NCBI RefSeq assembly: GCF_015624425.1
Contig: NZ_CP049919.1
Coordinates: 3,038,001 to 3,102,000 of the forward strand
Length of the DNA stretch: 64,000 bases
Direction: 5' to 3'
Source: Roseateles sp. DAIF2
Lineage (GTDB): Bacteria; Pseudomonadota; Gammaproteobacteria; Burkholderiales; Burkholderiaceae_C
Part shown: positions 8,369-16,167 of the stretch, one piece after another
How positions within the stretch are numbered: position 1 is the first letter of the stretch
Layout: every line of letters starts with the position of its first letter
The notes under the pieces: model-generated
What the model saw: the letters and a program-made list of their open reading frames with translations, nothing else
Told to the model about the DNA's origin: nothing
Databases searched by the model: none
Program-made: the position numbers and the translations under genes

Positions 8369-9190
8369 TCAGACCGCCACCGGCGCCTTGATCGGCGCGT
8401 GGTGCTGGTAGTCCTGCAGCTCGAAGTCCTCGAACTCGTAGTCGAAGATCGAGGCCGGGCGACGCTTGATCAGCATCTTCGGGTAGGCGAAGGGCTGGCG
8501 CGCCAGCTGGGTCTGCACCTGCTCGAAATGGTTGCTGTAGATATGGCAGTCGCCGCCGGTCCAGACAAAGTCGCCCAGCTCCAGATCGCATTGCTGGGCC
8601 AGCATCTGGGTCAGCAGCGCATAGCTGGCGATGTTGAAGGGCACACCCAGGAAGATGTCGGCGCTGCGCTGGTAGAGCTGGCAGGACAGCCGGCCCTCGG
8701 CCACGTAGAACTGGAAGAAGGCATGGCAGGGCATCAGGGCCATCTTGCCCAGGTCGGCCACGTTCCAGGCGCTGACGATGATGCGGCGCGAATCGGGATT
8801 GCTCTTGAGAGTCTTCACGACCTCGGCGATCTGGTCGATATGGCCGCCGTCGGGTGTCGGCCAGCTGCGCCATTGCACGCCGTAGACCGGGCCCAGGTCG
8901 CCGTCCGCGCCCGCCCACTCGTCCCAGATCGTGCAGCCGCGCTCCTGCAGCCATTTGACATTGGAGTCGCCGCGCAGGAACCACAGCAGTTCCAGGATGA
9001 TGGACTTCAGGTGCACCTTCTTGGTCGTGACCAACGGGAAGCCCTGGCGCAGGTCGAAGCGCATCTGGTGGCCGAACACGCTGCGCGTGCCGGTGCCGGT
9101 GCGGTCGGTCTTGCCGACGCCATGCTCGTAGACATGGCGCATGAAATCTTCGTACTGGGAGGAGGAAGGGGCGGGGGCTGCGCTGCTCAT
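8369..9190 (-). CDS. thyA: Thymidylate synthase
   Basis: A 273-residue enzyme converting dUMP to dTMP with methylene-tetrahydrofolate. Key motifs are '[12 protein letters not shown]' (phosphate-binding Arg), '[14 protein letters not shown]', the catalytic Cys in '[13 protein letters not shown]', '[29 protein letters not shown]' and '[10 protein letters not shown]'. The start at ATG 9188-9190 gives an ordinary short N-terminus; an in-frame ATG further upstream (9244) would add an Arg/Pro-rich stretch with no family support. It is followed directly by folA on the same strand, a common pairing. Confidence 0.97.
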   Translation of the reverse strand: MSSAAPAPSSSQYEDFMRHVYEHGVGKTDRTGTGTRSVFGHQMRFDLRQGFPLVTTKKVHLKSIILELLWFLRGDSNVKWLQERGCTIWDEWAGADGDLGPVYGVQWRSWPTPDGGHIDQIAEVVKTLKSNPDSRRIIVSAWNVADLGKMALMPCHAFFQFYVAEGRLSCQLYQRSADIFLGVPFNIASYALLTQMLAQQCDLELGDFVWTGGDCHIYSNHFEQVQTQLARQPFAYPKMLIKRRPASIFDYEFEDFELQDYQHHAPIKAPVAV

Positions 9191-9282
9191 GGGCGGGACT
9201 CTAGGGCGGTCTGTCGGGCGGGCAGCGCGGGGCGCACCGAGCACGCTCCGGCTACCGCATGCAGCTGGGCCGCCGCAGGTGT

Positions 9283-9313
9283 CACGTCGGCTTCAGGCCG
9301 GGCAGACGACGTG
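9283..9313 (-). terminator. Possible hairpin after truD
   Basis: A perfect 7-bp inverted repeat, CACGTCG / CGACGTG, encloses 17 bases just beyond the end of truD. There is no clear T run, so intrinsic termination is uncertain. It is the only obvious structure in the 132 bases between truD and thyA. Confidence 0.35.
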
Positions 9314-9322
9314 AGGCCGCCG

Positions 9323-10351
9323 TCATTCGACGGCCGCAGGCTCGTTGTTCTCCTCCGTGAGCCGCTCCGGCTCCGTGGTGTGGAGGATTTCCTTCAGAAC
9401 GGAGGTGGCGTAGGTCCCGGCGGGCAAGGAGAAGGTGAGCACCAGTTGATCGGCCTGCGGCCATTCCCATGCCATCTCCACCGGGCTCGCCACCAGGGCG
9501 CGGCGCTCCTGATCCAGGCCTGCGTGCTCCATGCCGTCGCACAGAATGGCGTGACGCTCGGCCACGCTGTTCTCCAGGGCCTGCGCCTGATCGCTGGTGC
9601 TCACGCGGCCCCGTCCCCAGAGCGGTCCGGTGGGCCGGCCCGCCTCGTCCATCACGTCACCGGCCAGGGTCTTGCCCCAGAGCCCCTGCTGGATCCGCAG
9701 CGCCAGCACCTCATTGAAGACCAGGGAGCGCACTGCCGACAGGTAGAGGCCCTTCTTCTTCGGGTTGCGCACGCGGATCTCGCGCGCCAGCATGGCCCGA
9801 CCCTGCTCGACGTTGCCGCCGTCATGGCCGAAACGCTGGGCGCCGAAGTAGTTGGGAACGCCCTGCGACGCCACGAGCTTGAGATTGGCCTCGATGGCGT
9901 CGCGGTCGCCTGCCACGTCCCGCAGCACGATGCGGAATCGGTTGCCCTGCAGATCGCCGCGGCGCAGCTTCTTCAGGTGGCGGGCCTGGCTCAGCACCTT
10001 GAATTCCGGATGCTGGAGCTGGGTCAGGTCGGGCGTCTCGCCCTTGGGCAGGTGGATGCTGAACCACTGACGGGTGATGGCGTAGCGATCCTTGAGGCCG
10101 GCAAAGCCCACGTCCCGTTCCTGCACGCCGGTGGCGTCGGCCAGCTGCAGCGCAATGTAGGCGGTGTTGGCCCCGTTCTTCTCGATGTCCACCCACAGGT
10201 GTTCGCCCTCACCGGAGGGCAGCTGCAGCGGTAGCTCGGTCACGATGAAATCCTCGTTGAGGAATTTCAGGGTGGCGCTGGCGCCGCTGGCCGGATAGGC
10301 ATTGGGCCACTGCGGCAGGGTCGTGTATTGAGGAGAAGGAGCGTCGGTCAT
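9323..10351 (-). CDS. truD: tRNA pseudouridine(13) synthase TruD
   Basis: A 342-residue enzyme that converts U13 of tRNA(Glu) to pseudouridine. The family motifs are 'NEDFIVTELP' near the N-terminus, 'GFAGLKDRYAITRQWFS' with the catalytic Asp, 'GNRFRIVLRDV', and 'VPNYFGAQRFGHDGGN'. The length matches E. coli TruD (349). G+C is slightly lower than in the surrounding genes. The start at 10351 is well supported because 'FLNEDF' sits about 30 residues in, as usual. Upstream lies a 347-bp gene-free strip. Confidence 0.95.
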   Translation of the reverse strand: MTDAPSPQYTTLPQWPNAYPASGASATLKFLNEDFIVTELPLQLPSGEGEHLWVDIEKNGANTAYIALQLADATGVQERDVGFAGLKDRYAITRQWFSIHLPKGETPDLTQLQHPEFKVLSQARHLKKLRRGDLQGNRFRIVLRDVAGDRDAIEANLKLVASQGVPNYFGAQRFGHDGGNVEQGRAMLAREIRVRNPKKKGLYLSAVRSLVFNEVLALRIQQGLWGKTLAGDVMDEAGRPTGPLWGRGRVSTSDQAQALENSVAERHAILCDGMEHAGLDQERRALVASPVEMAWEWPQADQLVLTFSLPAGTYATSVLKEILHTTEPERLTEENNEPAAVE

Positions 10352-10698
10352 GAACGGAATGAGGGGGCTTACGTAGGGCGCCGGCTGCGGATCGGGGCAG
10401 GCTGTCGAGCCGATCAGTGGGGCAGTCCAGTCGACGATTCTCCCTTACCTGCCTACCCGCAAGCCTTGGTGTGGCGTCAATGAATGAATGCGACTTCGAT
10501 GGGGCGTGTTGCGCGCTGGGTCAGACGGCTCCCGGATGGCGCTGTCAACTCGCAGGCCCGGTCGGTACTGAAGTTAGCATCCTTCTGGTGCGAGGACCGT
10601 TTAAGGCTGTAAGCAGTCAGCCACGAATGCCCGCCTTGATGCCGGCCGGAGTGTTGTTGCGACTCGAGCAGCCGGCGAGTCTATGGTACTGCTTTAAG
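10352..10698. other. Gene-free strip between truD and the epimerase gene
   Basis: No convincing reading frame is present; a plus-strand frame that enters the epimerase gene has no recognisable product. The strip holds one copy of a diverged repeat (see 10595-10620) and would carry the truD promoter at its left end. Base composition falls from the high-G+C flank toward that of the accessory genes to the right. Confidence 0.5.
10595..10620 (+). repeat. Diverged repeat, copy 1
   Basis: The core GACCGTTTAAGGCTGTAAGC is followed by AGTCAG. The same segment occurs as GACCGTTGAAGGCTGTGAGC + GGTCAT at 12731-12756, in the same orientation, with 17 of the 20 core positions identical. In the second copy the ends form GACCG/CGGTC arms; in this copy the right arm is damaged. 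The two copies bracket the epimerase/TetR module. Whether they are parts of an old mobile element or unrelated intergenic repeats cannot be told here. Confidence 0.4.
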
Positions 10699-11748
10699 TC
10701 ATTGGGTTGGCACCCCCGGCAGCCAGTCATTGCCGCGATACCAAGCGACCGTATCGGCTATGGTCTGCTCAATCGGCCGAAACTTCAGTTGAAGTTGCTG
10801 TTCGCTCTTTGCGTGATTGAAATGGCTGCGCCCTGCTTCCTTGCGCATGAGCCGCACAGTAGCCAGGCTGAGCAAGATGGGCTTGCCGCTGATCCGCGCG
10901 TAGAGTTCCTGCGCCGCCGCCAAGAGATACAAGAGCGGAAAGGGCAAATTGCGTGTCGGCGTCTTGATGCCCGCGATCTTTCCCACTAGGGGCACCAGTT
11001 CCTGCATCGTCATGTGGCGGCCGGCTGCCAGATAGCGTTCGCCACGCTGCCCGTTCTCCGCAGCCGAAATCTGCGCCCTCGCCACGTCGCGAGCATCGAC
11101 AACAGAAAAGCTGCCAGGCAGCAATCCAGGAAGTTTTCCAAGCACCACATCGTTGACAAATTGTCCTGATGAAGTGGGGCCGATATCAGCTGGGCCCCAC
11201 ATCCATCCTGGCAAGACAAAGCTTGCGTGCATGTCCGGGTGCGTCGCAAGAAAGTCCAGCACGACTTGATCGGCCAATATCTTGCTGCGGTAGTAGTCGT
11301 CTTCGGCATCGGCCAAGTCGCGCAGACAGGTTTCGTCAATGGGCGCGCCCGGCTCGCCGTTCAGCACCGCTATCGACGATGTCTGGATGAAGCGTCGGAC
11401 ACCGGCGCGGTAAGCCTGCTCGATGAGTTGCTGTGTGCCGTCCACATTGATGCGTTTGAGTTCTTCCCAGTGGCTGCCGCCCTTGAAGTTGTCCCGGAAG
11501 AACGCGGCCGTGTGGAACACCGCGTCACATCCTTGGAGGGCGTCAGAGAAGGCCGGTACATCCGCCATGTCGCCCAACACCAATTCGACGTCTTCCACCC
11601 CTGCAAACTGTTGCTGACCTTTGCTCATCGAGCGGGCAAGCGCCTTGACGGAGACGCCTCGGGCGACCAACTCGCGCACAAGGTTGTTGCCTAGAAGCCC
11701 GGTGGCACCGGTGACAAACGCGGACCTCAGGCCCCTGGATGTTTTCAT
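10699..11748 (-). CDS. NAD(P)-dependent epimerase/dehydratase-type oxidoreductase (extended SDR)
   Basis: A 349-residue extended SDR protein, probably soluble. The Rossmann motif 'TGATGLLGNN' is at about residues 14-23, with 'VLGDMAD' and 'VFHTAAFF' following, and the catalytic Tyr-Lys pair in 'YYRSK' (about 152-156). The dihydroflavonol-reductase-like layout fits reduction or dehydration of a carbonyl or sugar-like substrate, but the substrate is unknown. G+C is clearly lower than in the flanks (34/60 in 10801-10860). It is divergent from a TetR regulator with matching palindromes between them, so it is probably that regulator's target. Codon use suggests acquisition. Confidence 0.85.
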   Translation of the reverse strand: MKTSRGLRSAFVTGATGLLGNNLVRELVARGVSVKALARSMSKGQQQFAGVEDVELVLGDMADVPAFSDALQGCDAVFHTAAFFRDNFKGGSHWEELKRINVDGTQQLIEQAYRAGVRRFIQTSSIAVLNGEPGAPIDETCLRDLADAEDDYYRSKILADQVVLDFLATHPDMHASFVLPGWMWGPADIGPTSSGQFVNDVVLGKLPGLLPGSFSVVDARDVARAQISAAENGQRGERYLAAGRHMTMQELVPLVGKIAGIKTPTRNLPFPLLYLLAAAQELYARISGKPILLSLATVRLMRKEAGRSHFNHAKSEQQLQLKFRPIEQTIADTVAWYRGNDWLPGVPTQ

Positions 11749-11766
11749 GTCAATCGAACTTTAAAG

Positions 11767-11778
11767 ATCAAGTGATAT
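11767..11778. promoter_or_regulatory. TetR operator-like site 1
   Basis: ATCAAGTGATAT has inverted arms ATCA / TGAT around AG. The core is identical to site 2 at 11803-11816. It lies 18 bp before the epimerase start, where a bound repressor would block that gene. Confidence 0.6.
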
Positions 11779-11802
11779 TCAATGTACCTCGGCAAATTTG
11801 AA

Positions 11803-11816
11803 ATATCAAGTGATAT
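11803..11816. promoter_or_regulatory. TetR operator-like site 2
   Basis: ATATCAAGTGATAT is an inverted repeat with perfect 6-bp arms (ATATCA / TGATAT) around AG, lying midway between the divergent epimerase and TetR genes. A further TGATAT half-site is at 11883-11888, just before the regulator start. The surrounding 60 bases are only 19/60 G+C. Two full sites plus a half-site fit repression of the epimerase and autoregulation. Confidence 0.65.
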
Positions 11817-11897
11817 GCGATAGTTCTGCGCTCAGCCTGCGTTCGCAAGCAAGAGACCGCCAACTGCTATCCAGAATTCGTGTGATATCTTTCCGGC

Positions 11898-12542
11898 ATG
11901 AGTTCAAGCACGGCAAGAAAGCGCCTGACCCGCGAGGAAAGCCGGGCGCAGACCCGCGAGCGCCTGATCGACACTGCGCAGCACTTGTTTGTGTCGAACG
12001 GGTATGGGGGCGCGTCGATCCGCGACATTGCGGACAAGGCGGGCTACTCCCAAGGTGCCTTCTACTCGAACTTCTCGAGCAAGGAGGACGTGCTCCTGGA
12101 GTTGCTGCGACGTCATATGGAAGCGGAAGCGACGCAGCTGTCCCGAGTCATGGGCAATGACGGGCAAGACTCCGAGCAAATGCTTGCCGAACTGGATGCC
12201 TGGGCTTCCACGCTCAATCACGATGCCGATTGGTGCATGCTTTCCATCGAACTGCAGTTGCATGCCAACCGTAGTCAGGCATTCGCTGTGGAGTTCCAGA
12301 AGGTGTGGGACCAACACCGGTCTGAGCTCGGCAGCGTGATCGGCCAGTTGTTCAACAAGCTCGGGCGAACTCCCCCTGCCGCGCCCGATGAACTGGCAGC
12401 GGCCTTCATGGCACTGTCGCATGGGTTGGCACTACAGCGGACAAGCACCCGCCCAGCCGCCTCGGGGCGGCTGATCATGGCGTTCCTCCGCGGACTGATC
12501 GCAACTGCAGAGGATCGGGGTGTTGATCCCATCAAAAAGTGA
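11898..12542 (+). CDS. TetR/AcrR-family transcriptional regulator
   Basis: A 214-residue regulator. The N-terminal helix-turn-helix domain (about residues 20-65) shows the family pattern 'RLIDTAQHLFVSNGYGGASIRDIADKAGYSQGAFYSNFSSKEDVLLELL'. The C-terminal ligand domain is diverged and gives no ligand clue. The gene starts 149 bp from the divergent epimerase, and the shared intergenic region holds repeated ATCAAGTGATAT palindromes. It probably represses the epimerase and itself. Its G+C is lower than that of the core genes around it. Confidence 0.92.
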   Translation: MSSSTARKRLTREESRAQTRERLIDTAQHLFVSNGYGGASIRDIADKAGYSQGAFYSNFSSKEDVLLELLRRHMEAEATQLSRVMGNDGQDSEQMLAELDAWASTLNHDADWCMLSIELQLHANRSQAFAVEFQKVWDQHRSELGSVIGQLFNKLGRTPPAAPDELAAAFMALSHGLALQRTSTRPAASGRLIMAFLRGLIATAEDRGVDPIKK

Positions 12543-13183
12543 CCCCGGAGCCGCCAGCATTTCCATCAAGACCTGTACTTCGACCCTCGACGACTCCCGG
12601 GCGCTCTGGAGCGGGTCTCTGCCCGCTGGGCACTCCATACGATGGATTTGCTACAGGGTGCACGGGCGTTGCGGCCCGCACGCTGCCCGCTCGAGTGGCC
12701 GCGCGGCGCGAGCTGCTGGCGATGACTGTAGACCGTTGAAGGCTGTGAGCGGTCATGCTCCCGGTGCAAGTTGAACTGCACGATGTGGCCCCGCAATTGC
12801 AGAACCGCGCTGCCGATCACGTCGTTGAGTGTTCGTTGGCTCTGCCCAGCGGTCATCTTCAAGTCCACGAGTGCACCGGCGGCGCTGTTCTGAAGTTGAA
12901 CGGCAGCTTTCGGGCACCGAGTTCGAGCAAGCGAGAGACCGTAGGCGCTGCGAAGCCGTAATTCCTCTCTAGGATGACGGGCGCCGTTCGAATCGTAGGG
13001 GCTGAGTGGCAGCAGGCTCCAAGATTGGCATTGAAGGATGATGTCCGCGGCTCTTATCGGCGACCACGCCCGACCGGGCTCTTGACGGCGATTCACCGGG
13101 CCTCCAGGCAAAATCCGGATGATCGGGGCGAGCCTGGCGTCAGGCCTGCCGGGAAGCCCACCTTGAAGAATGGAGCAGCATCA
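12543..13183. other. 641-bp gene-free stretch after the TetR gene
   Basis: Short frames exist on both strands (for example plus-strand 12755-12961 and a long minus-strand frame across 12566-13111), but none has a recognisable product, a good ribosome-binding site or normal composition. The stretch contains copy 2 of the diverged repeat at 12731-12756. It may be decayed mobile or phage DNA, which is an inference from composition and position only. Confidence 0.45.
12731..12756 (+). repeat. Diverged repeat, copy 2
   Basis: The core GACCGTTGAAGGCTGTGAGC is followed by GGTCAT. The outer bases GACCG and CGGTC are complementary, giving a small hairpin. It matches copy 1 at 10595-10620 in direct orientation, about 2.1 kb away. 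Confidence 0.4.
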
Positions 13184-13624
13184 ATGGCACTGACGAAGAA
13201 GGGCGAGTTCTGGTACGGGACGACGTCAGGCGACACCCAGGCCGAGCTGCGCAGCTACAGCATTGCGAATCGCCATGAGGCCGTCCGGTTTGCCGCGTCC
13301 AAATGCGATTGCGGGTGCCGGACCTTCGCGCTGCGGACCGATGAAGCAGCCGGCGTGGCCATCCGCACCTGCACCGACTGTGGGCAGGAACACCCGATGG
13401 GCGACAGCGCGGACTACGTTGAAGAAGCCGTGCCCGAGACGCACGAGTGCGTGTGCGAGAACGAGGTGTTCGAGTTGATGTCCGGCGTCTCCGTCTACGA
13501 GGGCACGCATGACGTGCGCTGGTACTACATTGCCTGCCGCTGCGTGGAATGCAATCTGGTCGGGGTCTTCGCAGACTGGAAGTGCGAAGCGGGTGATGCG
13601 GCGGCCTTCCTCGCCAAGGTCTGA
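13184..13624 (+). CDS. Cysteine-rich, zinc-ribbon-like hypothetical protein
   Basis: A 146-residue soluble protein of no family I can name. It has four short Cys clusters: 'CDCGC' (about 44-48), 'CTDCGQEH' (about 66-73), 'CVCE' (about 91-94) and 'CRCVEC' (about 118-123). Paired CxC/CxxC groups suggest one or two zinc ribbons. The N-terminus 'KKGEFWYGTTSGD' is unusual. Start ATG 13184 was chosen because GGAGC lies 7 bases before it; the frame stays open upstream to 12974, but that extension looks non-coding. It is followed by a run of 12 C and then the H-NS-like gene. Confidence 0.7.
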   Translation: MALTKKGEFWYGTTSGDTQAELRSYSIANRHEAVRFAASKCDCGCRTFALRTDEAAGVAIRTCTDCGQEHPMGDSADYVEEAVPETHECVCENEVFELMSGVSVYEGTHDVRWYYIACRCVECNLVGVFADWKCEAGDAAAFLAKV

Positions 13625-13634
13625 GCGGCATCCT

Positions 13635-13646
13635 CCCCCCCCCCCC
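13635..13646 (+). repeat. Run of 12 cytosines
   Basis: A C12 homopolymer lies 11 bp after the stop of the zinc-ribbon-like gene and about 200 bp before the H-NS-like gene. It is the longest single-base run noticed in the window. Such runs slip during replication and are also prone to sequencing-length error, so its true length is uncertain. Confidence 0.85.
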
Positions 13647-13845
13647 GCAGAGATCAGGCTCGCAGGCTTGGGGGTCCCCCTATCCGAAAGCCGCCGTTGA
13701 CGTCTGGCCGTTCCCGGCCGCCCCGCGACGGTGGCAGGCGCTGGGTGCACGGCATGGAATGCAACTGATGGGCTCATCCCCGGGAACCTCCCTCGCGCTG
13801 GCGTACGATCACATGCCGTCATGTGGCGGACTAACGTGGAAGAAC

Positions 13846-14202
13846 ATGGCAGACGTTGATGTTGGGAAGATGTCGTATGCCGAGCTGGTCTCGCTGAGGA
13901 CCAGGCTTGAGCAGGAGATCGAGGGCAAGCGCGATGAGGAGCTGAAGATCCTGGCGGACGGCTATGCCAAGAAGCTGCAAGCCGCTGGATTCAGCGTCGA
14001 AGAGGGCATCAAGGCCTTGCTTCCTTACACCGAGGCGAAGCAACGCGGCAGCACCACTGCATCGACATCGCAGGCGCGTGTTCTCTATCGTGACCCTGCC
14101 AACCCGGAGAACACCTGGAGCGGCCGTGGTCAGCCCGCCAGGTGGCTGAGCCAGTACGTGGCCGCCGGCCGACAGCGTGAAGAGTTCCGGGTCGAGTCCT
14201 GA
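13846..14202 (+). CDS. H-NS-family nucleoid-associated protein
   Basis: A 118-residue protein. The N-terminal half is a predicted coiled-coil oligomerisation region ('MSYAELVSLRTRLEQEIEGKRDEELK'). The C-terminus carries the H-NS DNA-binding motif 'YRDPANPENTWSGRGQPARWL', matching the 'TWTGRGR.P.W' core that contacts AT-rich minor groove. The linker is short. Start ATG 13846 was chosen for its match to family length; GGAAG lies close before it, and frames open further upstream lack family support. H-NS-like genes of this kind often accompany acquired, lower-G+C DNA, as here, and may silence it. Confidence 0.88.
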   Translation: MADVDVGKMSYAELVSLRTRLEQEIEGKRDEELKILADGYAKKLQAAGFSVEEGIKALLPYTEAKQRGSTTASTSQARVLYRDPANPENTWSGRGQPARWLSQYVAAGRQREEFRVES

Positions 14203-14217
14203 TCGAGGCGGACAGAT

Positions 14218-14229
14218 TGCCTGCAGGCA
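14218..14229. terminator. 12-bp palindrome between converging genes
   Basis: TGCCTGCAGGCA is a perfect palindrome in the 79-bp gap between the converging H-NS-like and ABC exporter genes. It could form a short hairpin on either transcript, but there is no T run, so a terminator role is only possible. Confidence 0.25.
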
Positions 14230-14281
14230 GCCACCGTAAGCAGCGGCGCCGGCGATCAGCAGGCGCGGCTGTTTATGGGCG

Positions 14282-16108
14282 TCAGCCCCCCTCAAACTGC
14301 AACGCCGCCAGCCGCGCATACAGCCCGCCCTTGGCCTGTAGCTCCGCATGCGTGCCGCTCTCAACGATGCGGCCATGCTCCATCACGACGATGCGGTCGG
14401 CGCGCTGCACGGTGGCCAGGCGGTGGGCGATCACCAGGGTCGTGCGGCCGCGCATCGCGGCCTCCAGCGCGGCCTGGACCATGCGTTCGCTCTCGGCATC
14501 GAGCGCGCTGGTGGCCTCGTCGAGCAGCAGCAGCGGCGGGTTTTTCAGGATCGCGCGGGCGATGCTGATGCGCTGGCGCTGGCCGCCGGAGAGGCGCACG
14601 CCGCGCTCACCCAGGAAGGTGCGGTAGCCCTCGGGCAGTTTTTCGATGAAGTCATGCGCAAAGGCGGCGCGCGCGGCGGCGAAGACTTCCGCGTCGCTGG
14701 CCTCGGGCCGGCCGTAACGGATGTTCTCCAGCGCATTGGCCGAGAAGATCACGCTGTCCTGCGGCACCAGCGCGATGCGTTGGCGTAACTCGTGCAGCGA
14801 GGCCTGGCGCACCGGCACGCCGTCGAGCCGGATCTCGCCCTGCTGCGCGTCGTAAAAGCGCAGCAGCAACTGGAACACCGTGCTCTTGCCGGCGCCGCTG
14901 GGGCCGACCAGGGCCACGGTCTCGCCGGGGCGGACCTGCAGCGAGAAGTCGTCCAGCGCCGCCTGCAGCGGCCGCGAGGGGTAGTGGAACTTGAGGCCCT
15001 GCAACGCCAGCGCCGAGCCGCCGCTGGCCGGCGGCAGGGCCAGCGGCGCGGCCGGTTCGGCCACCGGCGAGCGGGTCGCCAGCAGCTCCATCAAGCGCTC
15101 GGTGGCGCCGGCGGCGCGCAGGATCTCGCCCCAGACCTCGGCCAGCACCGCGACGCTGCTGACCAGCAGGGTCACATAGACGACGGTCTGACCCAGATGG
15201 CCGGCGCTGATCTTGCCGGCCAGCACCGCCTGCGTGCCCTGATACAGGCCCCACAGCAGGGCGCCGAAGGTGGCGGTGATGATGAAGGCCACCAGGGCCG
15301 AGCGCACCCGGGTGCGCTTGCGCGCGGTGTCGAAGGCGGCCTCGCTGGCGCGCGCGAAGCGCCGGTCCTCGGCCTGCTCCTGCGTGTAGCTCTGCACCAC
15401 CGGCACCGCGTTCAACACCTCGGCCGCGATCGCGCTGGTGTCGGCGACCCGGTCCTGGCTGGCGCGCGAGAGGCGCCGCACGCGCCGCCCGAAATAGATC
15501 GCCGGCGCCACCACCAGCAGCAGCAGGCCCAGCACCTGGCCCATCACCCAGGGGTTGGTGACGATCAGCATCAGCAGCGCGCCCAGGCCCATCACGCTGT
15601 TGCGCAGGCCCATCGACAGGCTGGAGCCGACCACCGTCTGCACCACCGTGGTGTCGGTCGTGATGCGGCTCAGCACCTCGCCGGTCTGGGTGTGCTCGAA
15701 GAACTCGGGGCTCTGCCGCAGCACATGGCCGTAGACCGCCTGGCGCAGGTCCGCGCTGACCCGCTCGCCCAGCCAGGTGACGGCATAGAAACGCGCCGCC
15801 GAGAACAGGCCCAGCGCCGCGCCGACCGCGAACAGCGCCAGGAAATGGCCGCGCAGCGCCAGCACGCGCTGGCCCGGATCGGCGGCGATGAAGCCCTGGT
15901 CGATCAGGCCCTTGAGCGCCAGCGGGAAGGCCAGGGTGGCCAGCGCCGCCAGCAGCAGGAACACGAAGGCCAGACCGATGCGCCCGCGATAGGGCTTCAG
16001 AAAGGGCCACAGCCCGGACAGGGAGCGGGGCCGCCCCACAGGCGCGGCATTGCTGCTGCTACTGCTAATGCTGGACGACGGGGAAGGGCGGGTGTCGGCG
16101 GCTGGCAT
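14282..16108 (-). CDS. MsbA-type ABC exporter (half-transporter, ATPase fused to membrane domain)
   Basis: A 608-residue half-transporter. Six membrane helices (about 35-325) are followed by an ATPase domain with Walker A 'GPSGAGKST', signature 'LSGGQRQR', Walker B '[12 protein letters not shown]' and the H-loop in 'VIAHRLATV'. Such proteins work as homodimers in the inner membrane and export lipids or drugs. The start at ATG 16106-16108 gives a Ser-rich cytoplasmic N-terminus; an upstream in-frame ATG would begin inside the divergent promoter. It is divergent from the marR efflux operon and shares its operator region, so it may be co-regulated with it. Confidence 0.92.
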   Translation of the reverse strand: MPAADTRPSPSSSISSSSSNAAPVGRPRSLSGLWPFLKPYRGRIGLAFVFLLLAALATLAFPLALKGLIDQGFIAADPGQRVLALRGHFLALFAVGAALGLFSAARFYAVTWLGERVSADLRQAVYGHVLRQSPEFFEHTQTGEVLSRITTDTTVVQTVVGSSLSMGLRNSVMGLGALLMLIVTNPWVMGQVLGLLLLVVAPAIYFGRRVRRLSRASQDRVADTSAIAAEVLNAVPVVQSYTQEQAEDRRFARASEAAFDTARKRTRVRSALVAFIITATFGALLWGLYQGTQAVLAGKISAGHLGQTVVYVTLLVSSVAVLAEVWGEILRAAGATERLMELLATRSPVAEPAAPLALPPASGGSALALQGLKFHYPSRPLQAALDDFSLQVRPGETVALVGPSGAGKSTVFQLLLRFYDAQQGEIRLDGVPVRQASLHELRQRIALVPQDSVIFSANALENIRYGRPEASDAEVFAAARAAFAHDFIEKLPEGYRTFLGERGVRLSGGQRQRISIARAILKNPPLLLLDEATSALDAESERMVQAALEAAMRGRTTLVIAHRLATVQRADRIVVMEHGRIVESGTHAELQAKGGLYARLAALQFEGG

Positions 16109-16120
16109 CGGGTCAGTGTA

Positions 16121-16161
16121 GCAATAACTGCCTTGACAATTATTGCCTAGGCAAATAAATT
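16121..16161 (+). promoter_or_regulatory. marR promoter with overlapping operators
   Basis: A perfect -35 box TTGACA (16133-16138), a 17-bp spacer and a -10-like TAAATT (16156-16161) precede marR. The spacer contains the 12-bp palindrome TTGCCTAGGCAA (16143-16154). A second inverted repeat, GCAATAA (16121-16127) / TTATTGC (16140-16146), overlaps the -35 box. Such placement fits MarR autorepression. The predicted transcription start falls at about 16168, the A of the marR ATG. Confidence 0.75.
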
Positions 16162-16167
16162 GAAGCC

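Noticed and set aside
10417..10989. A 190-codon plus-strand frame overlapping the epimerase gene
   Set aside because: It is antisense to a well-supported SDR gene over half its length and has no family features.
12566..13111. A 181-codon minus-strand frame in the gap after the TetR gene
   Set aside because: It has irregular composition, no recognisable motif, no convincing ribosome site, and crosses a diverged repeat.
12974..13183. A longer start for the zinc-ribbon-like protein
   Set aside because: The extra residues look like translated intergenic DNA. A good ribosome site and a natural start exist at 13184.
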